Counted from the first letter of the stretch, positions 29,712 to 39,278 are shown. The stretch is 64,000 nt of DNA from Candidatus Villigracilis affinis (GCA_016718275.1 JADKEA010000012.1:24164-88163); one strand, 5' to 3'. Notes: generated from the letters alone by a model not told the origin. Program-made: numbers and translations.

Positions 29712-29717
29712 TATAAT
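29712..29717 (+). promoter_or_regulatory. Probable -10 element for DUF4230 gene
   Basis: TATAAT 25 nt upstream of the ATG at 29743, followed by an agaaagga ribosome site. It lies in the short divergent spacer to the PhnD-like gene. Confidence 0.45.
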
Positions 29718-29742
29718 AAGGAATGTTTTAGAAAGGACACTC

Positions 29743-30423
29743 ATGAAAAATACCTTCAATACCATCATGTCCATCCTCATTTTGATCCTGCTGGCCGCCG
29801 GTGTCTATTTTATCGTACAAACCGTGCGTGAGAGCGCCACTGCCGCAGCAGATGCGGCAACCGCCCCGTTCCAGCAGGTCAATGAGGCGAACCAGGCGCT
29901 GCAGACGCAGGTTTCGCAGATGATGAATCCCACCCCGACCATTATCCCTGACCCGGTGACTTACATCAATGAGATCCGCGCGCTGGCGCGTCTTGAGACC
30001 ATTCAGTACACGATTGAAAAGGTCATCACCGCCGAAGTGGGGCAGGGAACGTTCGGATTTCTCTATGGCGACAAGCTGCTTTTCGTTGCGCACGGCATTG
30101 TGATCGCTGGTATCGATATGGATAAGCTTCAACCCACCGATATGCGTTTTGATGGACAGGTGCTGTATGTAAAGCTGCCCCCGACCGAGATCTTTATTGC
30201 CACACTCGACAATGACAAGTCCTATGTGTATGACCGCGAGACGGGTGCGTTGACCAAGGGTAATGTAGACCTTGAGACACTCGCCCGCCAATCGGCTGAA
30301 GATGAGATTCGCAAGGCCGCGCTGGAGGATGGCATCCTAATTCAGGGGCAGACCAACGCCGAGGCTTATTTGCTGAAGTTCTTTACGGCGCTGGGATATA
30401 AATCGATTATTTTCGAGCACTAA
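29743..30423 (+). CDS. DUF4230 membrane-anchored protein
   Basis: A 226 aa protein with an N-terminal membrane helix (residues 8-27), a coiled-coil-like Ala/Gln stretch, and a DUF4230 domain outside (IRALARLETIQYTIEKVITAEVG, LLFVAHGIVIAGIDMDKL, VKLPPTEIFIATLDNDKSYVYDRETG, AYLLKFFTALGY). Function of the family is unknown. A good ribosome site (gaaaggac) precedes the ATG, and a terminator follows at 30437, so it forms its own transcription unit. Confidence 0.8.
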   Translation: MKNTFNTIMSILILILLAAGVYFIVQTVRESATAAADAATAPFQQVNEANQALQTQVSQMMNPTPTIIPDPVTYINEIRALARLETIQYTIEKVITAEVGQGTFGFLYGDKLLFVAHGIVIAGIDMDKLQPTDMRFDGQVLYVKLPPTEIFIATLDNDKSYVYDRETGALTKGNVDLETLARQSAEDEIRKAALEDGILIQGQTNAEAYLLKFFTALGYKSIIFEH

Positions 30424-30436
30424 GAGAAGTGGAAAT

Positions 30437-30473
30437 AAAAAGAGCAGGTTGAGAAATCAATCTGCTCTTTTTT
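30437..30473 (+). terminator. Intrinsic terminator
   Basis: Stem aaagagcaggttga/tcaatctgctctttt with a GAAA loop and a following T run, 14 nt after the DUF4230 stop. Symmetric enough to also end the convergent lipoprotein gene. Confidence 0.85.
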
Positions 30474-30537
30474 GAACTTCGAAAAGAAAAAAATCTTTGC
30501 GCTTTTAACAAGCTTTGCAATTCGTTTGGCGTCCTGC

Positions 30538-31240
30538 TTATGGCGTGCAATTTACGGGGATGTTTACCTGCTCGGTCCATCCGTTTGGCGAGAGAATGTG
30601 CAGTTTTATCCAGTAATCGTTGGGTTCTGCAAATTGATAATAATCGTTGATGACTTGCTTTCCCGCCTGTTTGAAGACGAGTGTCGAGTCATTAGAGATC
30701 GCGCCTGTACTGGCTTCCCATTTCCAGGTGACGTAGGCCGGGCCGTTGGTCGTAACCTCGGCTTCGAGGAAAACGGTCTGTGGAAACTGGCTGCAATTCA
30801 CGACGATGCGATTCGGTTCCGCGCGCAAATTGATGGCGGTGACCGTTGTAACGGGAGGCTGTACGACTGGTAATTCCGCGGTGGCTCCGCTGGTTTCTGT
30901 CACTTCGGCTGAGACCCAGCAAAGCCCGTCGGGGTTGCCCGGGTCGCGGATGTACCACCAGGTGGAAGCTTCGCTTTTTCCGACCACGCGCGCAGTATCC
31001 CCTTCTTCCAATTCATTGATCAATTCGTACACGATGCCCGGCCCAAACCTGCAATTAATAAGGGATTCCTTTACAGTCAGGGTCACATTCAATGGGGTTA
31101 CGGTGGGGGACGGCTCCAGCGTGAATGTGGCGCTGGGTGGAACGACCGGCGTGATCGTTGCCGTAGGCTGGGGCGTTGTGGTGGCACAAGCCGCCAGAAA
31201 AGCAGAGACAAAGTCCTGTGAGCAGGACAAGGCGATTCAT
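30538..31240 (-). CDS. SH3-like-domain lipoprotein (frameshift in signal peptide)
   Basis: A lipoprotein of 233 aa after repair. ATG at 31240 follows a near-perfect ribosome site (aaggaggaaac) and starts MNRLVLLTGLCL; one extra T at about 31204-31206 then shifts the frame, after which AFLAACATTTPQPT continues as a proper lipobox (LAAC) and Thr/Pro linker. Uncorrected, only a TTG start at 31230 without lipobox context is open. Residues about 50-110 look like a bacterial SH3 domain (TVKESLINCRFGPGIVYELI, WWYIRDPGNPDGLCWVSAE) that usually binds cell-wall peptides or metals; the rest is a beta-rich Ig-like domain ending NIPVNCTP. Probably anchored on the outer face of the membrane. Confidence 0.75.
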
Positions 31241-31282
31241 GTTTCCTCCTTGGAAATCAACTGTCTGCTTGCTGTAACATTA

Positions 31283-31310
31283 ATTATCCTCTTTTGATAC
31301 GGACTTTCAA
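31283..31310 (-). promoter_or_regulatory. Sigma-70-like promoter of the SH3 lipoprotein gene
   Basis: On the minus strand TTGAAA (31310-31305), a 16-nt spacer and GATAAT (31288-31283) stand about 42 nt before the start codon at 31240. Confidence 0.55.
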
Positions 31311-31397
31311 GCCTATTAGCCTAAAACTAGTACTTGCGGGTGATTAGTTCCGTACTTTTCAGGGTCTCTTCTCTTCATTAGTGTGTAGAAATAAAAA

Positions 31398-31426
31398 CTC
31401 CCCCGCGAAGATTTCTCGCGGGGGAG
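31398..31426 (-). terminator. Terminator of the SPFH gene
   Basis: A GC-rich stem (ctcccccgcg/cgcgggggag) followed on the minus strand by tttttat, 14 nt past the SPFH gene stop. Confidence 0.9.
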
Positions 31427-31440
31427 GCGTGCTATTTGTT

Positions 31441-33411
31441 TTACTTCTTCTTTTCCATATCCTTGCGGATCTGCTCGCGCAGCGCGTCCGCTTCCGGAGA
31501 GCGCGGAGCCTTCGCAGATTCATCTGCCATCACGCCGAAGCGTTCGGAGAGCAGCATGGTCAGCAAGCCTTCCATCACGTTGCTGGAGGCGCTGCTGCCG
31601 CCTTCCGCATTGTTGCCGCCGCTCACCACCACGCGCGGGACAACGTCCACGCCGGAGGTTTGAATGGCTTCCGCAAAGCGGGTCAGCACCTGCTGGGTTA
31701 CCTGGAACTGCGGCCCGCCATACGCGCGGACTTGTTCTTCCGTAGCGAGCGCCTGAGCGATACCGATGCGGGCGATCTTCTCCGCTTCCGCTTCTGCGAG
31801 CGCGCGGATCTGCTGCGCCTGTTGCAGCGAACGCTGATACTCAGCCTTACCTTGGTCAGTCTGGATATTGATGTTCAACTCGGCTTCGGTCAGCTTGGTC
31901 TGCATCTGCGCACGGGACTGGGCTTCGCGGAGCTCACGTTCCTTCACCGCGGCCTTTTCCTGCTGATTGTAGGTTTCCACCTGCTCTTCCGCGACCTGAC
32001 GCGAACGTAACTGCATTAGGATCGTTTCGATCTGCGTATCGTTCTCAGGCGAGGACGGTGTGCCGATCAACACTTCTTCCAATGCAAGGTTGTAATGCGC
32101 GAACTTCTCGCGCATTTCCGAGCTGGCTTGCTGTTGGATGGCGCTGCGGTCTTGCAGCAATTGGATCAAGGTGCGCATCTGACCGACGTTCTTGAAATAG
32201 GCAGAGACCATCGGGTCGAGAGTTTGTTCCACCAGTTTCTTGATGTCACCGAAGCGTTGGATGACGAGCGGAGCCTTCTGATAATCAATGTGGACCACCA
32301 CCGAAAGCGGCAGGGAAGGCTCGAATGCATCCTTGGTGATGAGCGAGACTTCGGTCAGGTTTTCATCGTAGCGGTGTGCGCCTGTCTCGGTGCGGATCCA
32401 CTTGAGGATGATGTTCGTGGTTGGGACGGAGATCACCTTACCGGCGTAGGTGTTGAACGCATACTTGCCCGGCAGAAGCGGCTCACTCCACACGCCGCGA
32501 TTGCCCTTGTTGACCAGTTCACCGTGGCGATATTCCTTGCCTGAAAGATCGTCACCTGTTTCACCTGTGTAGGAAACAACCACGCCAACATTACCAACTT
32601 CGATCACGGTCTTGGGGATCATCTCCACAGTACCGAACAAGCGGTTGACGTAATAAGTACCTTCCACCAACACCTGCAACTGGCGGCCGCGTTGACCGCC
32701 TGCTCGCAGGAAGTTATCGGCATCCTGGAATTTATTGTGATAAGTTTCAGTCTGATCGGGATCGTCACCGACGACAGGAGCGATGATCTCGCCCTGTGCG
32801 AGGGACGGGCCATCATGCACGGTCACCACGCCGATCGAATCATCCGTATCTTTGATCACCACAGGGCGGAAGCCGCCGCGTTGGGCGATCACTTCTGCCA
32901 TGCCGCGGATGGTATCGCCTTCCTCTTTACTGAGCGCCAACGTGTAGATGCGTTCCTCAGTGATGACGATGAACTGCACAAGGTTGAACGCGTAGGTACC
33001 TTCACGCAAAATACGGCGTTGCGGACCGCGCTGTCCGCCGTTCTTCAAAAAGCTTTCCACATCCTGAAAGTCCGTCACGGTGGCGTTGGACGCCAGCACC
33101 TGTGCAGGGTCCAATTGCTTGCCGTCACGGGCGAAGACGTAGCCGACCTTGCCCTGGGAAATCGTCACCAGCGGCATGGTATGGACAACATACTGGATGG
33201 GCATTAAGTAGTGTAGACCACCACGCAGAATACGCGGCTGATACCCCGCCTCCCCATTCAAAGCGATCAGGCCCGATTTCACCGAACCTTTGCCCGCAAA
33301 GCGCTTTTCAATGATACCGATACGGTTGTTGGGGATGAACCGGATACCGGATAGCAGAATGAGAAATACAATCCCACCTACTGCATAACCTATTAAAGCT
33401 AGTACAGACAT
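31441..33411 (-). CDS. SPFH/flotillin-like membrane scaffold protein
   Basis: A 656 aa protein. Residues 1-25 form one membrane helix (LALIGYAVGGIVFLILLSG), followed by a long SPFH/band-7 region (RFIPNNRIGIIEKRFAGKG, GNVGVVVSYTGE, TTNIILKWIRTETGAHR, LSVVVHIDYQKAPLVIQRFG) and a heptad-rich coiled coil (about 470-590; EEQVETYNQQEKAAVKEREL, ALAEAEAEKIARIGIA). This is the flotillin/YqiK layout; such proteins oligomerise into membrane microdomains and bring partners together. Start at 33411 is fixed by aaaggagaaaaa upstream. It is divergent from the second TIR membrane protein with a shared 221-nt spacer, in which I see no clear promoter consensus. Confidence 0.85.
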   Translation of the reverse strand: MSVLALIGYAVGGIVFLILLSGIRFIPNNRIGIIEKRFAGKGSVKSGLIALNGEAGYQPRILRGGLHYLMPIQYVVHTMPLVTISQGKVGYVFARDGKQLDPAQVLASNATVTDFQDVESFLKNGGQRGPQRRILREGTYAFNLVQFIVITEERIYTLALSKEEGDTIRGMAEVIAQRGGFRPVVIKDTDDSIGVVTVHDGPSLAQGEIIAPVVGDDPDQTETYHNKFQDADNFLRAGGQRGRQLQVLVEGTYYVNRLFGTVEMIPKTVIEVGNVGVVVSYTGETGDDLSGKEYRHGELVNKGNRGVWSEPLLPGKYAFNTYAGKVISVPTTNIILKWIRTETGAHRYDENLTEVSLITKDAFEPSLPLSVVVHIDYQKAPLVIQRFGDIKKLVEQTLDPMVSAYFKNVGQMRTLIQLLQDRSAIQQQASSEMREKFAHYNLALEEVLIGTPSSPENDTQIETILMQLRSRQVAEEQVETYNQQEKAAVKERELREAQSRAQMQTKLTEAELNINIQTDQGKAEYQRSLQQAQQIRALAEAEAEKIARIGIAQALATEEQVRAYGGPQFQVTQQVLTRFAEAIQTSGVDVVPRVVVSGGNNAEGGSSASSNVMEGLLTMLLSERFGVMADESAKAPRSPEADALREQIRKDMEKKK

Positions 33412-33632
33412 TTTTTCTCCTTTGTGCGCCGAATTACGCACAATACATAAATACGGATTTGCCCCGTCAGGGTTGCTTTATTTTATCTGCTTCCCGTGGG
33501 GTGAGTATCGCCCTTTGGGGCTAGGTCAGCCCATATTTTGTCCGTTTGCAACGTTTTACGAACCGAAGTCCTGATAACTGGGTTTAGTTCCATAGCCAAA
33601 GGATTTATCGTTTTTTACAGATGGAGGCATAT

Positions 33633-35231
33633 ATGACGAAGAACATTTTTATGAGCTATTCGCGCCGTGAACTTGGGTTTGTTGATGATCTGGTAAGCAA
33701 GCTTGAAGCCGAAAACTACAATGTCTGGCTGGATTATCGTGTATTGATTCCCGGCTCTCCCTGGGACGTTCAGATCGAAAAAGGCTTGAACGATTCGGAT
33801 ACGGTTCTGCTCGTCGTATCAAATGCGGCGCTTGCATCGAAATATGTGACATCAGAATGGCGTCATTTTTTAGATAAAAAACAACGTGTCATTCTTTTGA
33901 TCTTTGAAGCGGTGGATTTACCCAAGGAGCTGGAACAATACGAATGGGTGGATTTTCGCGGCAGTTATAAAGCAGGATTGAGCGAACTATTTTCCCAATT
34001 ACAAAAACCAATCCAGGAGGATCATCCTGTACCGGAGACTGGTTTCAAGTCCCCGCTGATTGTGTGGGTAGCCATCATAGTTAGTGCAGTCGTGGCAATT
34101 CTATCGATTTTTGAGTGGTGGACTTTGTTTATTCCATTGGTTTTGTTTCCTCTCCCATACAAGATATACAAACGCAATTTTAATTTCACCCATGTACAAG
34201 CTGCTTTGGCGGCATTACCATTTGCCTCCCTGCTTTCAGTGTTTATTTTTTCTCTTAATAGCGCCACTGAAGATTTTGATCTTTTATCAGTATTATTTAG
34301 TGACGTGCTTTTTTTGGCAAGTCTTGTCTTTGGTTTGATATTGCTCTTTATTCTGCGATCTTCAGCCATGCAAAGGTGGGGCAGACCAGAAGCGATCATC
34401 CCCAAGTATATTAATCCACAGGATCCAAAGATCCAAAACCCCATCCCAATCCCGTTTTATGTAGACTATGTTTTTCAGGACCGTGTCATTGCTGAAGACC
34501 TGATTGCTGCACTTAAGAAATACGGGCACCCGCAAGCGGAAAATATTCAGGATGCAAAGGCGGTCTTCGCGCTTATTTCGCAATTCAAATCGGATACCGA
34601 AGCCATTCCTGAAAAACAAATGCTCTTCCCGATTTTAGTGCAGACCAATAACGATATTTCGAAAAAATTATCCAAGATCCAGTGGATTGATTTTCGCCCG
34701 GGTGTGCGTGGGCTCGATACGATTGCCCAGTTGCTGCCAGATCCCAAAGCCCTGCTTAAGTCACTGGGCATGAGGCCTGTCAGTTCCCAGTCGGTTTATT
34801 CCCCCACGATTACCGCCATTTACTACTTCATTATTTTTCTGGCTGTGGTCAATATTGGTTCTGCTTTGAATTATCTATTCGACTGGTATGATGTTTTGGC
34901 ATTCTCTGTATTCGTTGAGTTTGCGGTGAATTTCATTTTGTTCTTCGGACTTGCTTATTTCATCGTGAGCGGATTGACCAGCCGAAAAGGTATTTTTTCC
35001 AGCTTGTGGGCTGTCCTCCTGGGAGTTGTTGGCTTGGCTCTCCTAACATATTGGCAGAAACTGCTGGATGGCGAGTTGGCCTATAGCATAGCGTCTCAAC
35101 TTGGCGAGGATGTTGGTTTTAACTTTATTAATTATATTGAATACGTTTATTATCTTGGCATAGCCGTCACAGGTCTTATATTCCTCAGAAACAGGCGCGA
35201 CATAAAGCAGTGGTTCCCTGCGAAGAAATGA
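33633..35231 (+). CDS. Membrane-bound double-TIR protein, copy 2 (intact)
   Basis: The best-preserved member of the three paralogues, 532 aa. Residues 1-125: TIR domain (NIFMSYSRRELGFVDDL, VWLDYRVLIPGSPW, SDTVLLVVSNAALASKYVTSEW) with Glu75 at the TIR NADase catalytic position. Helices at about 143-160, 163-178, 188-207 and 222-242. Residues about 273-372: a second TIR-like domain (FYVDYVFQDRVIAEDLIAAL, AKAVFALIS, LFPILVQT, KIQWIDFRPGV) that keeps the strand order but lacks the catalytic Glu. Four further helices from about 394, ending in RRDIKQWFPAKK. The start is 33633, where ggagg stands 5 nt upstream; an ATG at 33621 contains that ribosome site and is unlikely. A strong terminator follows. 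Both TIR domains should face the cytosol. Possible immune or stress NAD-depleting effector, by inference only. Confidence 0.85.
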   Translation: MTKNIFMSYSRRELGFVDDLVSKLEAENYNVWLDYRVLIPGSPWDVQIEKGLNDSDTVLLVVSNAALASKYVTSEWRHFLDKKQRVILLIFEAVDLPKELEQYEWVDFRGSYKAGLSELFSQLQKPIQEDHPVPETGFKSPLIVWVAIIVSAVVAILSIFEWWTLFIPLVLFPLPYKIYKRNFNFTHVQAALAALPFASLLSVFIFSLNSATEDFDLLSVLFSDVLFLASLVFGLILLFILRSSAMQRWGRPEAIIPKYINPQDPKIQNPIPIPFYVDYVFQDRVIAEDLIAALKKYGHPQAENIQDAKAVFALISQFKSDTEAIPEKQMLFPILVQTNNDISKKLSKIQWIDFRPGVRGLDTIAQLLPDPKALLKSLGMRPVSSQSVYSPTITAIYYFIIFLAVVNIGSALNYLFDWYDVLAFSVFVEFAVNFILFFGLAYFIVSGLTSRKGIFSSLWAVLLGVVGLALLTYWQKLLDGELAYSIASQLGEDVGFNFINYIEYVYYLGIAVTGLIFLRNRRDIKQWFPAKK

Positions 35232-35243
35232 GATAAGATGCCA

Positions 35244-35285
35244 GAGAGACAGCCGCCTTTACAACAAGGCGGCTGTCTCTTTTTT
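35244..35285 (+). terminator. Intrinsic terminator after TIR copy 2
   Basis: A perfect 15-bp stem (agagacagccgcctt/aaggcggctgtctct) with a 6-nt loop, then a run of T. It separates the TIR gene from lepA. Confidence 0.95.
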
Positions 35286-35292
35286 AATCGGG

Positions 35293-35298
35293 TATACT
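35293..35298 (+). promoter_or_regulatory. Probable -10 of lepA, very short leader
   Basis: TATACT ends 11 nt before the lepA ATG (35310) and follows the terminator directly. Transcription would start about 5 nt ahead of the ATG, and no ribosome site is present, so the mRNA is leaderless or nearly so. Confidence 0.5.
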
Positions 35299-35309
35299 TT
35301 GCTCCGCAT

Positions 35310-37109
35310 ATGACCGACCATATCCGTAACTTCTGTATCATCGCCCATGTTGACCATGGCAAATCCACGCTTGCAGACCGCCTGCTTCAATTAACAGGCG
35401 CGATCTCTGACCGCGACATGACCGAGCAGGCCCTCGACTCGATGGACCTCGAACGCGAAAAAGGCGTCACCATCAAAGCCTCGGCCGTGCGCATGTTTTA
35501 CAATGCCAAAGACGGACAACGCTATGAGCTCAACCTGATCGACACTCCCGGGCACGTGGACTTCGGCTACGAAGTCAGCCGCGCGCTCAAAGCCTGCGAA
35601 GGCGCCATTTTAGTGGTGGATGCGACTCAGGGGATCGAAGCCCAGACATTCGCCAACCTGTATCAGGCGCTCGATGCCGACCTGACAATTGTTCCTGTTA
35701 TCAACAAAATTGATCTCCCCTCAGCCCGTCCCGACGAAGTGGCTGAAGATGTAGGCTCCCTGCTCGGGGTCGATCCAGATGCGGTTCTGCGCGTCTCCGC
35801 CAAAGAAGGCATCAACGTGGATCAAATCCTCGAAGCGATCGTCGAGCGCGTGCCTGCTCCAAAAGATGCAGATGACGAGCCCGTGCGCGCGTTGATCTTC
35901 GATGCGCATTATGATTCCTATAAAGGCGTGATCGCCTACATCCGCGTGATCGAAGGCAAGATCAAATCCACCGATGTGCTGCGCATGTTGGCTACAAAAT
36001 TGGATCTGCGCCCGGTCGAGATCGGTATTTTCGTGCCGAAGATGCAGCCCGTGGAAACACTTGGCTCCGGCGAGGTCGGTTACATCGCCACTGGATTCAA
36101 GACCGTACACGAGTGCCGCGTCGGTGACACGATTACACTGGCCTCTGCGCCCGCGGCAGAACCCTTGCCCGGATATTTCACTCCCAAGCCGATGGTCTTT
36201 GCGGGTATCTATCCCGTCGAAGCGGACGATTACACCACCCTGCGTGAGTCGCTGGAGAAATTGCAGCTCAACGATGCTTCGCTGAGCTTCCAGCCTGAGA
36301 CATCGCAGGCGCTTGGTTTTGGTTTCCGCGCAGGCTTCCTTGGTCTCTTTCATATGGAGATCATTCAGGAACGCATCGAACGCGAATACGACCTGGATGT
36401 TTTGTTCACCGCGCCCTCCGTGGAATACGAAGTGTTGATGATCGGCGATGAAGTGTTGAAAGTGGATTCGCCTGCCGAACTTCCCGATCCGAGCAAGATC
36501 CTCGAAGTGCGCGAACCGTGGATGAATATCGAGATCATCACGCCCACCGATTTCTACGGCCCGATCATGGAGCTGGTCACCAAGCGCCGTGGTATTTACA
36601 AAAAACAGGAATACCCCGCGCCGCATCGCGTGCAGCTCGATTTTGAAATTCCGCTCTCTGAAATTATCATTGACTTCTTCGATCATCTAAAGTCGCGTAC
36701 CAAAGGCTACGCCTCGCTCGATTATCAATTCCTTGAATATCGCGTCGACAAATTGCAGAAGCTGGAGATCCTCGTCAACGGCGAGCCTGTGGATGCGCTG
36801 GCGGCCATCGTCCATGAGAAGGATGCGTTCCACAAGGGGCAGCGTCTCATCACCAAACTCAAGGACTTGATCCCGCGTCAGTTGTTCGATGTCGCCGTTC
36901 AAGCCTCTTCAGGCGGGCGCATTATTTCACGTGCGAATGTCAAAGCCACACGCAAGGACGTGCTTGCAAAATGTTATGGCGGCGATATCTCGCGTAAGAA
37001 GAAATTGCTCGAGAAACAAAAGAAGGGCAAGAAGCGCATGAAGATGGTCGGCAGTGTGGAGATTCCACAGGATGCCTTCATGGCTGTTCTGAAACTGGAT
37101 GACGATTAA
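35310..37109 (+). CDS. lepA: Elongation factor 4 (LepA) GTPase
   Basis: A 599 aa ribosome-associated GTPase that rebinds stalled ribosomes and helps assembly and translocation. Seen: G1 AHVDHGKST (12-20), G2/G3 DTPGHVDF, G4 NKIDLP, the switch DMDLEREKGVTIKA, EF-G-like domains II, III and V, and the LepA-specific C-terminal domain with RANVKATRKDVLAKCYGGDI and KKKLLEKQKKGKKRMK. Length is normal for the family. The start at 35310 (MTDHIRNFCIIAHVDHGKST) is chosen because the frame upstream runs through the previous gene's terminator. Confidence 0.97.
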   Translation: MTDHIRNFCIIAHVDHGKSTLADRLLQLTGAISDRDMTEQALDSMDLEREKGVTIKASAVRMFYNAKDGQRYELNLIDTPGHVDFGYEVSRALKACEGAILVVDATQGIEAQTFANLYQALDADLTIVPVINKIDLPSARPDEVAEDVGSLLGVDPDAVLRVSAKEGINVDQILEAIVERVPAPKDADDEPVRALIFDAHYDSYKGVIAYIRVIEGKIKSTDVLRMLATKLDLRPVEIGIFVPKMQPVETLGSGEVGYIATGFKTVHECRVGDTITLASAPAAEPLPGYFTPKPMVFAGIYPVEADDYTTLRESLEKLQLNDASLSFQPETSQALGFGFRAGFLGLFHMEIIQERIEREYDLDVLFTAPSVEYEVLMIGDEVLKVDSPAELPDPSKILEVREPWMNIEIITPTDFYGPIMELVTKRRGIYKKQEYPAPHRVQLDFEIPLSEIIIDFFDHLKSRTKGYASLDYQFLEYRVDKLQKLEILVNGEPVDALAAIVHEKDAFHKGQRLITKLKDLIPRQLFDVAVQASSGGRIISRANVKATRKDVLAKCYGGDISRKKKLLEKQKKGKKRMKMVGSVEIPQDAFMAVLKLDDD

Positions 37110-37115
37110 TTCTAT

Positions 37116-37177
37116 AACCACAAAGGACATGAAGGTGGAAGTCTTTGCCTTCGTGCTCCTTTGTGACCCGTTGTGGT
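37116..37177. repeat. Dispersed palindromic repeat (accacaaagg family)
   Basis: aaccacaaaggacatgaagg pairs imperfectly with ccttcgtgctcctttgtgac ... gtggt between lepA and the UPF0104 gene. Same vocabulary as the elements at 27282, 40204 and 46731. Confidence 0.6.
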
Positions 37178-37182
37178 GAAAA

Positions 37183-38173
37183 ATGAAAGATGTAAAGAAA
37201 TGGCTGCCCGGCGCTCTGATCAGCATTGCATTGATCGCAGCGATCCTGTATTTTGTCGATTTTGGCGCGATGATGGCAGCCATCCGCTCGGCAAATTATT
37301 TCTTCCTTGCAGGCGCAATGGCTCCTGTCCTTTGTGTGGATGCTCGGACGTGCAAAGGTCTGGCAGACCTTGCTGCGGGATAAACCCGCATACCGTGAAG
37401 TGCTGTTCGCAACGGGGGAAGGCTATTTACTCAATAACTTTCTGCCTTTCCGCCTCGGCGAGATCGGACGCGCCTTTCTACTCAGCCGAAAATCGGGGAT
37501 GCAGTTCGGCGAGATCCTCCCAACCATTTTCATCGAACGCTCCGTGGACCTGGCGTTTTCCGCCGCTCTTTTGCTTGCAGCCCTGCCGTTTGTAGCGGGC
37601 GCAGAAGATTCAAAAAGTGTGGGCATCATTGTCGGCCTGGCGGTTGTCGTTGGGTTGATGGCGATGTATTTTGTAGCACGCAACAATCAATGGGCGTTGG
37701 ATGTGTTCCATAAGCTGAGTGCGCGCTGGCCGTCTCTGCAAAAATTCGGCGGGTCCTTCCTCGAGTCGTTCTTTGCCGGGCTGGGTGTGCTCACCGATGG
37801 GTGGTTGTTCCTGCGTTTCCTGTTTTGGATGACCCTCGATTGGGCGATCGCCCTGTTAAACTATTACCTGATTTTGCGGGCATTCTTCCCGCAGGCGCAG
37901 TGGATCTGGGGATTCTTTATCCTCGGGGCCGCGGCGTTCGGCGGCGCAATTCCGTCCCTGCCGGGTGCGGTGGGTACTTTCGATGGTGCGATCGTCGGCG
38001 CGTTGACCTTGTTCACCGGCGACCAATCCACGGCACTGGCGGCGGCGTTGGCGGCGCGTTTTTACAACTACCTGAACAGCGGTGTGATCGGCGGCATTGG
38101 TTTGCTGCGTGAAGGTCAAACGCTGACAGGAATTTATCAACAGATCAAAGATTTCAGGAAGAAAGACGAATGA
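37183..38173 (+). CDS. UPF0104/AglD-like membrane protein (frameshifted)
   Basis: After repair a 329 aa polytopic protein of the lysylphosphatidylglycerol-synthase-TM/UPF0104 family, some members of which (archaeal AglD and relatives) act in lipid-linked sugar transfer or flipping. Motifs: GEGYLLNNFLPFRLGEIGRAFLLSRKSG (read as NNFLPFRLGEIGRA), FIERSVDLAFSA, GAAAFGGAIPSLPGAVGTFDGAI, and ARFYNYLNSGVIGGIGLL. The frame breaks at about 37322-37327: one extra C separates MKDVKKWLPG...FFLAGAMA (37183 onward) from LSFVWMLGRAKVW. Its stop overlaps the start of the next gene (ATGA at 38170-38173), so the two are coupled, which supports a glycan-synthesis role. Confidence 0.75.
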
Positions 38174-39195
38174 AAAAGAATTATCTCATTACCGGCGGCG
38201 CTGGATTTATTGGCTCGAACTACGTTCACCGTTTGTTGAAACGTGGTGAGGCCGTGACGATCTTCGATAACCTTGCTCGCGCAGGCGCGCCGCGCAACCT
38301 CGATTGGTTGAAAAAAGAATTTGGCGCGAATGCCTTTGAGATGGTTGTCGGGGATGTGCGCGATGCCGATAGGATCGCTGAAGCAGCCAAAGGCGCGGAT
38401 GTGATCGTGCATCTCGCTGGACAGGTGGCTGTCACCACTTCCGTCACAAATCCGCGCGACGATTTCGAAGTCAATGCGCTGGGCACCTTCAATGTTTTGG
38501 AGGCCGCGCGTTTGTCGGGCAAAAAACCGATCTTCCTGTATGCATCCACAAATAAAGTTTATGGCGGCATGGATGATGTGGAAGTGGTGGAGGATGCCAC
38601 GCGTTGGCATTACAAGGATCTTACTTACGGTGCGCCCGAAACCCAGCCATTGGATTTTCATTCGCCGTACGGATGCTCGAAGGGAACGGGCGATCAATAC
38701 GTGCGCGACTATTTCCGCATCTATGACTTGCCGACAGTTGTTCTGCGACAAAGCTGCATTTACGGCCCGCGACAGTTTGGCATCGAAGATCAAGGCTGGC
38801 TTGCATGGATGATCATTGCCGCCGTGACAGGCCGCAAGATCACCGTCTACGGTGACGGTAAACAGGTGCGCGATGTGTTGCATGTGGATGATCTTTTGGA
38901 TGCCTATGATGCCGCCATCGCCAATATCGAAGTTGCAAAAGGGCAGGTTTACAACATGGGCGGCGGCGTGAACAATGTGCTGGCGATCTGGGCAGAGTTC
39001 GGCCCGATGATCGAAAGCCTGCTCGGCAAAAAGATCGAAGTGGCGCGCGGCGATTGGCGCCCCGGCGATCAGCGCGTCTTCTATGCCGATTATCGCAAAG
39101 CCGAACGCGAACTGGGTTGGAAACCGAAGATCAGCCTCGAAGAAGGCATCGAACGCCTCTTCCAATGGGTGAAGGAAAACAAGGACCAGTTCTAA
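38170..39195 (+). CDS. CDP-paratose 2-epimerase-like NAD-dependent sugar epimerase
   Basis: A 341 aa extended short-chain dehydrogenase. NAD site GGAGFIGSN (9-17), Asp in TIFDNLARAGAPRNLDWL, VHLAGQVAVTTSVTNPRDDFEVNALGT, ASTNKVYGGM, the YxxxK pair in SPYGCSKG, and CIYGPRQFGIEDQGWLAWM. The NLxWL, QVAVTTS and STNKVYG motifs are those of the Tyv/RfbE type, which turns CDP-paratose into CDP-tyvelose, a deoxysugar of surface glycans. The exact nucleotide sugar is uncertain and no CDP-glucose genes are in the window. It overlaps the UPF0104 gene by 4 nt and ends before a terminator. Confidence 0.8.
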   Translation: MKKNYLITGGAGFIGSNYVHRLLKRGEAVTIFDNLARAGAPRNLDWLKKEFGANAFEMVVGDVRDADRIAEAAKGADVIVHLAGQVAVTTSVTNPRDDFEVNALGTFNVLEAARLSGKKPIFLYASTNKVYGGMDDVEVVEDATRWHYKDLTYGAPETQPLDFHSPYGCSKGTGDQYVRDYFRIYDLPTVVLRQSCIYGPRQFGIEDQGWLAWMIIAAVTGRKITVYGDGKQVRDVLHVDDLLDAYDAAIANIEVAKGQVYNMGGGVNNVLAIWAEFGPMIESLLGKKIEVARGDWRPGDQRVFYADYRKAERELGWKPKISLEEGIERLFQWVKENKDQF

Positions 39196-39242
39196 ATTCT
39201 TCCCCACAAATACTTAAAGAATAATTCGTGATGCGTTTTTCG

Positions 39243-39278
39243 AAAACTTCCGAGTTCCAATTTCTCGGAAGTTTTATT
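39243..39278 (+). terminator. Intrinsic terminator after epimerase gene
   Basis: Perfect 12-bp stem aaaacttccgag/ctcggaagtttt with a 9-nt loop and following attttc, 47 nt after the epimerase stop. Confidence 0.85.

Noticed and set aside
35721..36686. A 321-codon minus-strand frame inside lepA
   Set aside because: lepA is highly conserved on the plus strand.
38137..39207. A 356-codon minus-strand frame opposite the epimerase gene
   Set aside because: The plus-strand epimerase has all family motifs; the antisense frame is a mirror of its codon use.
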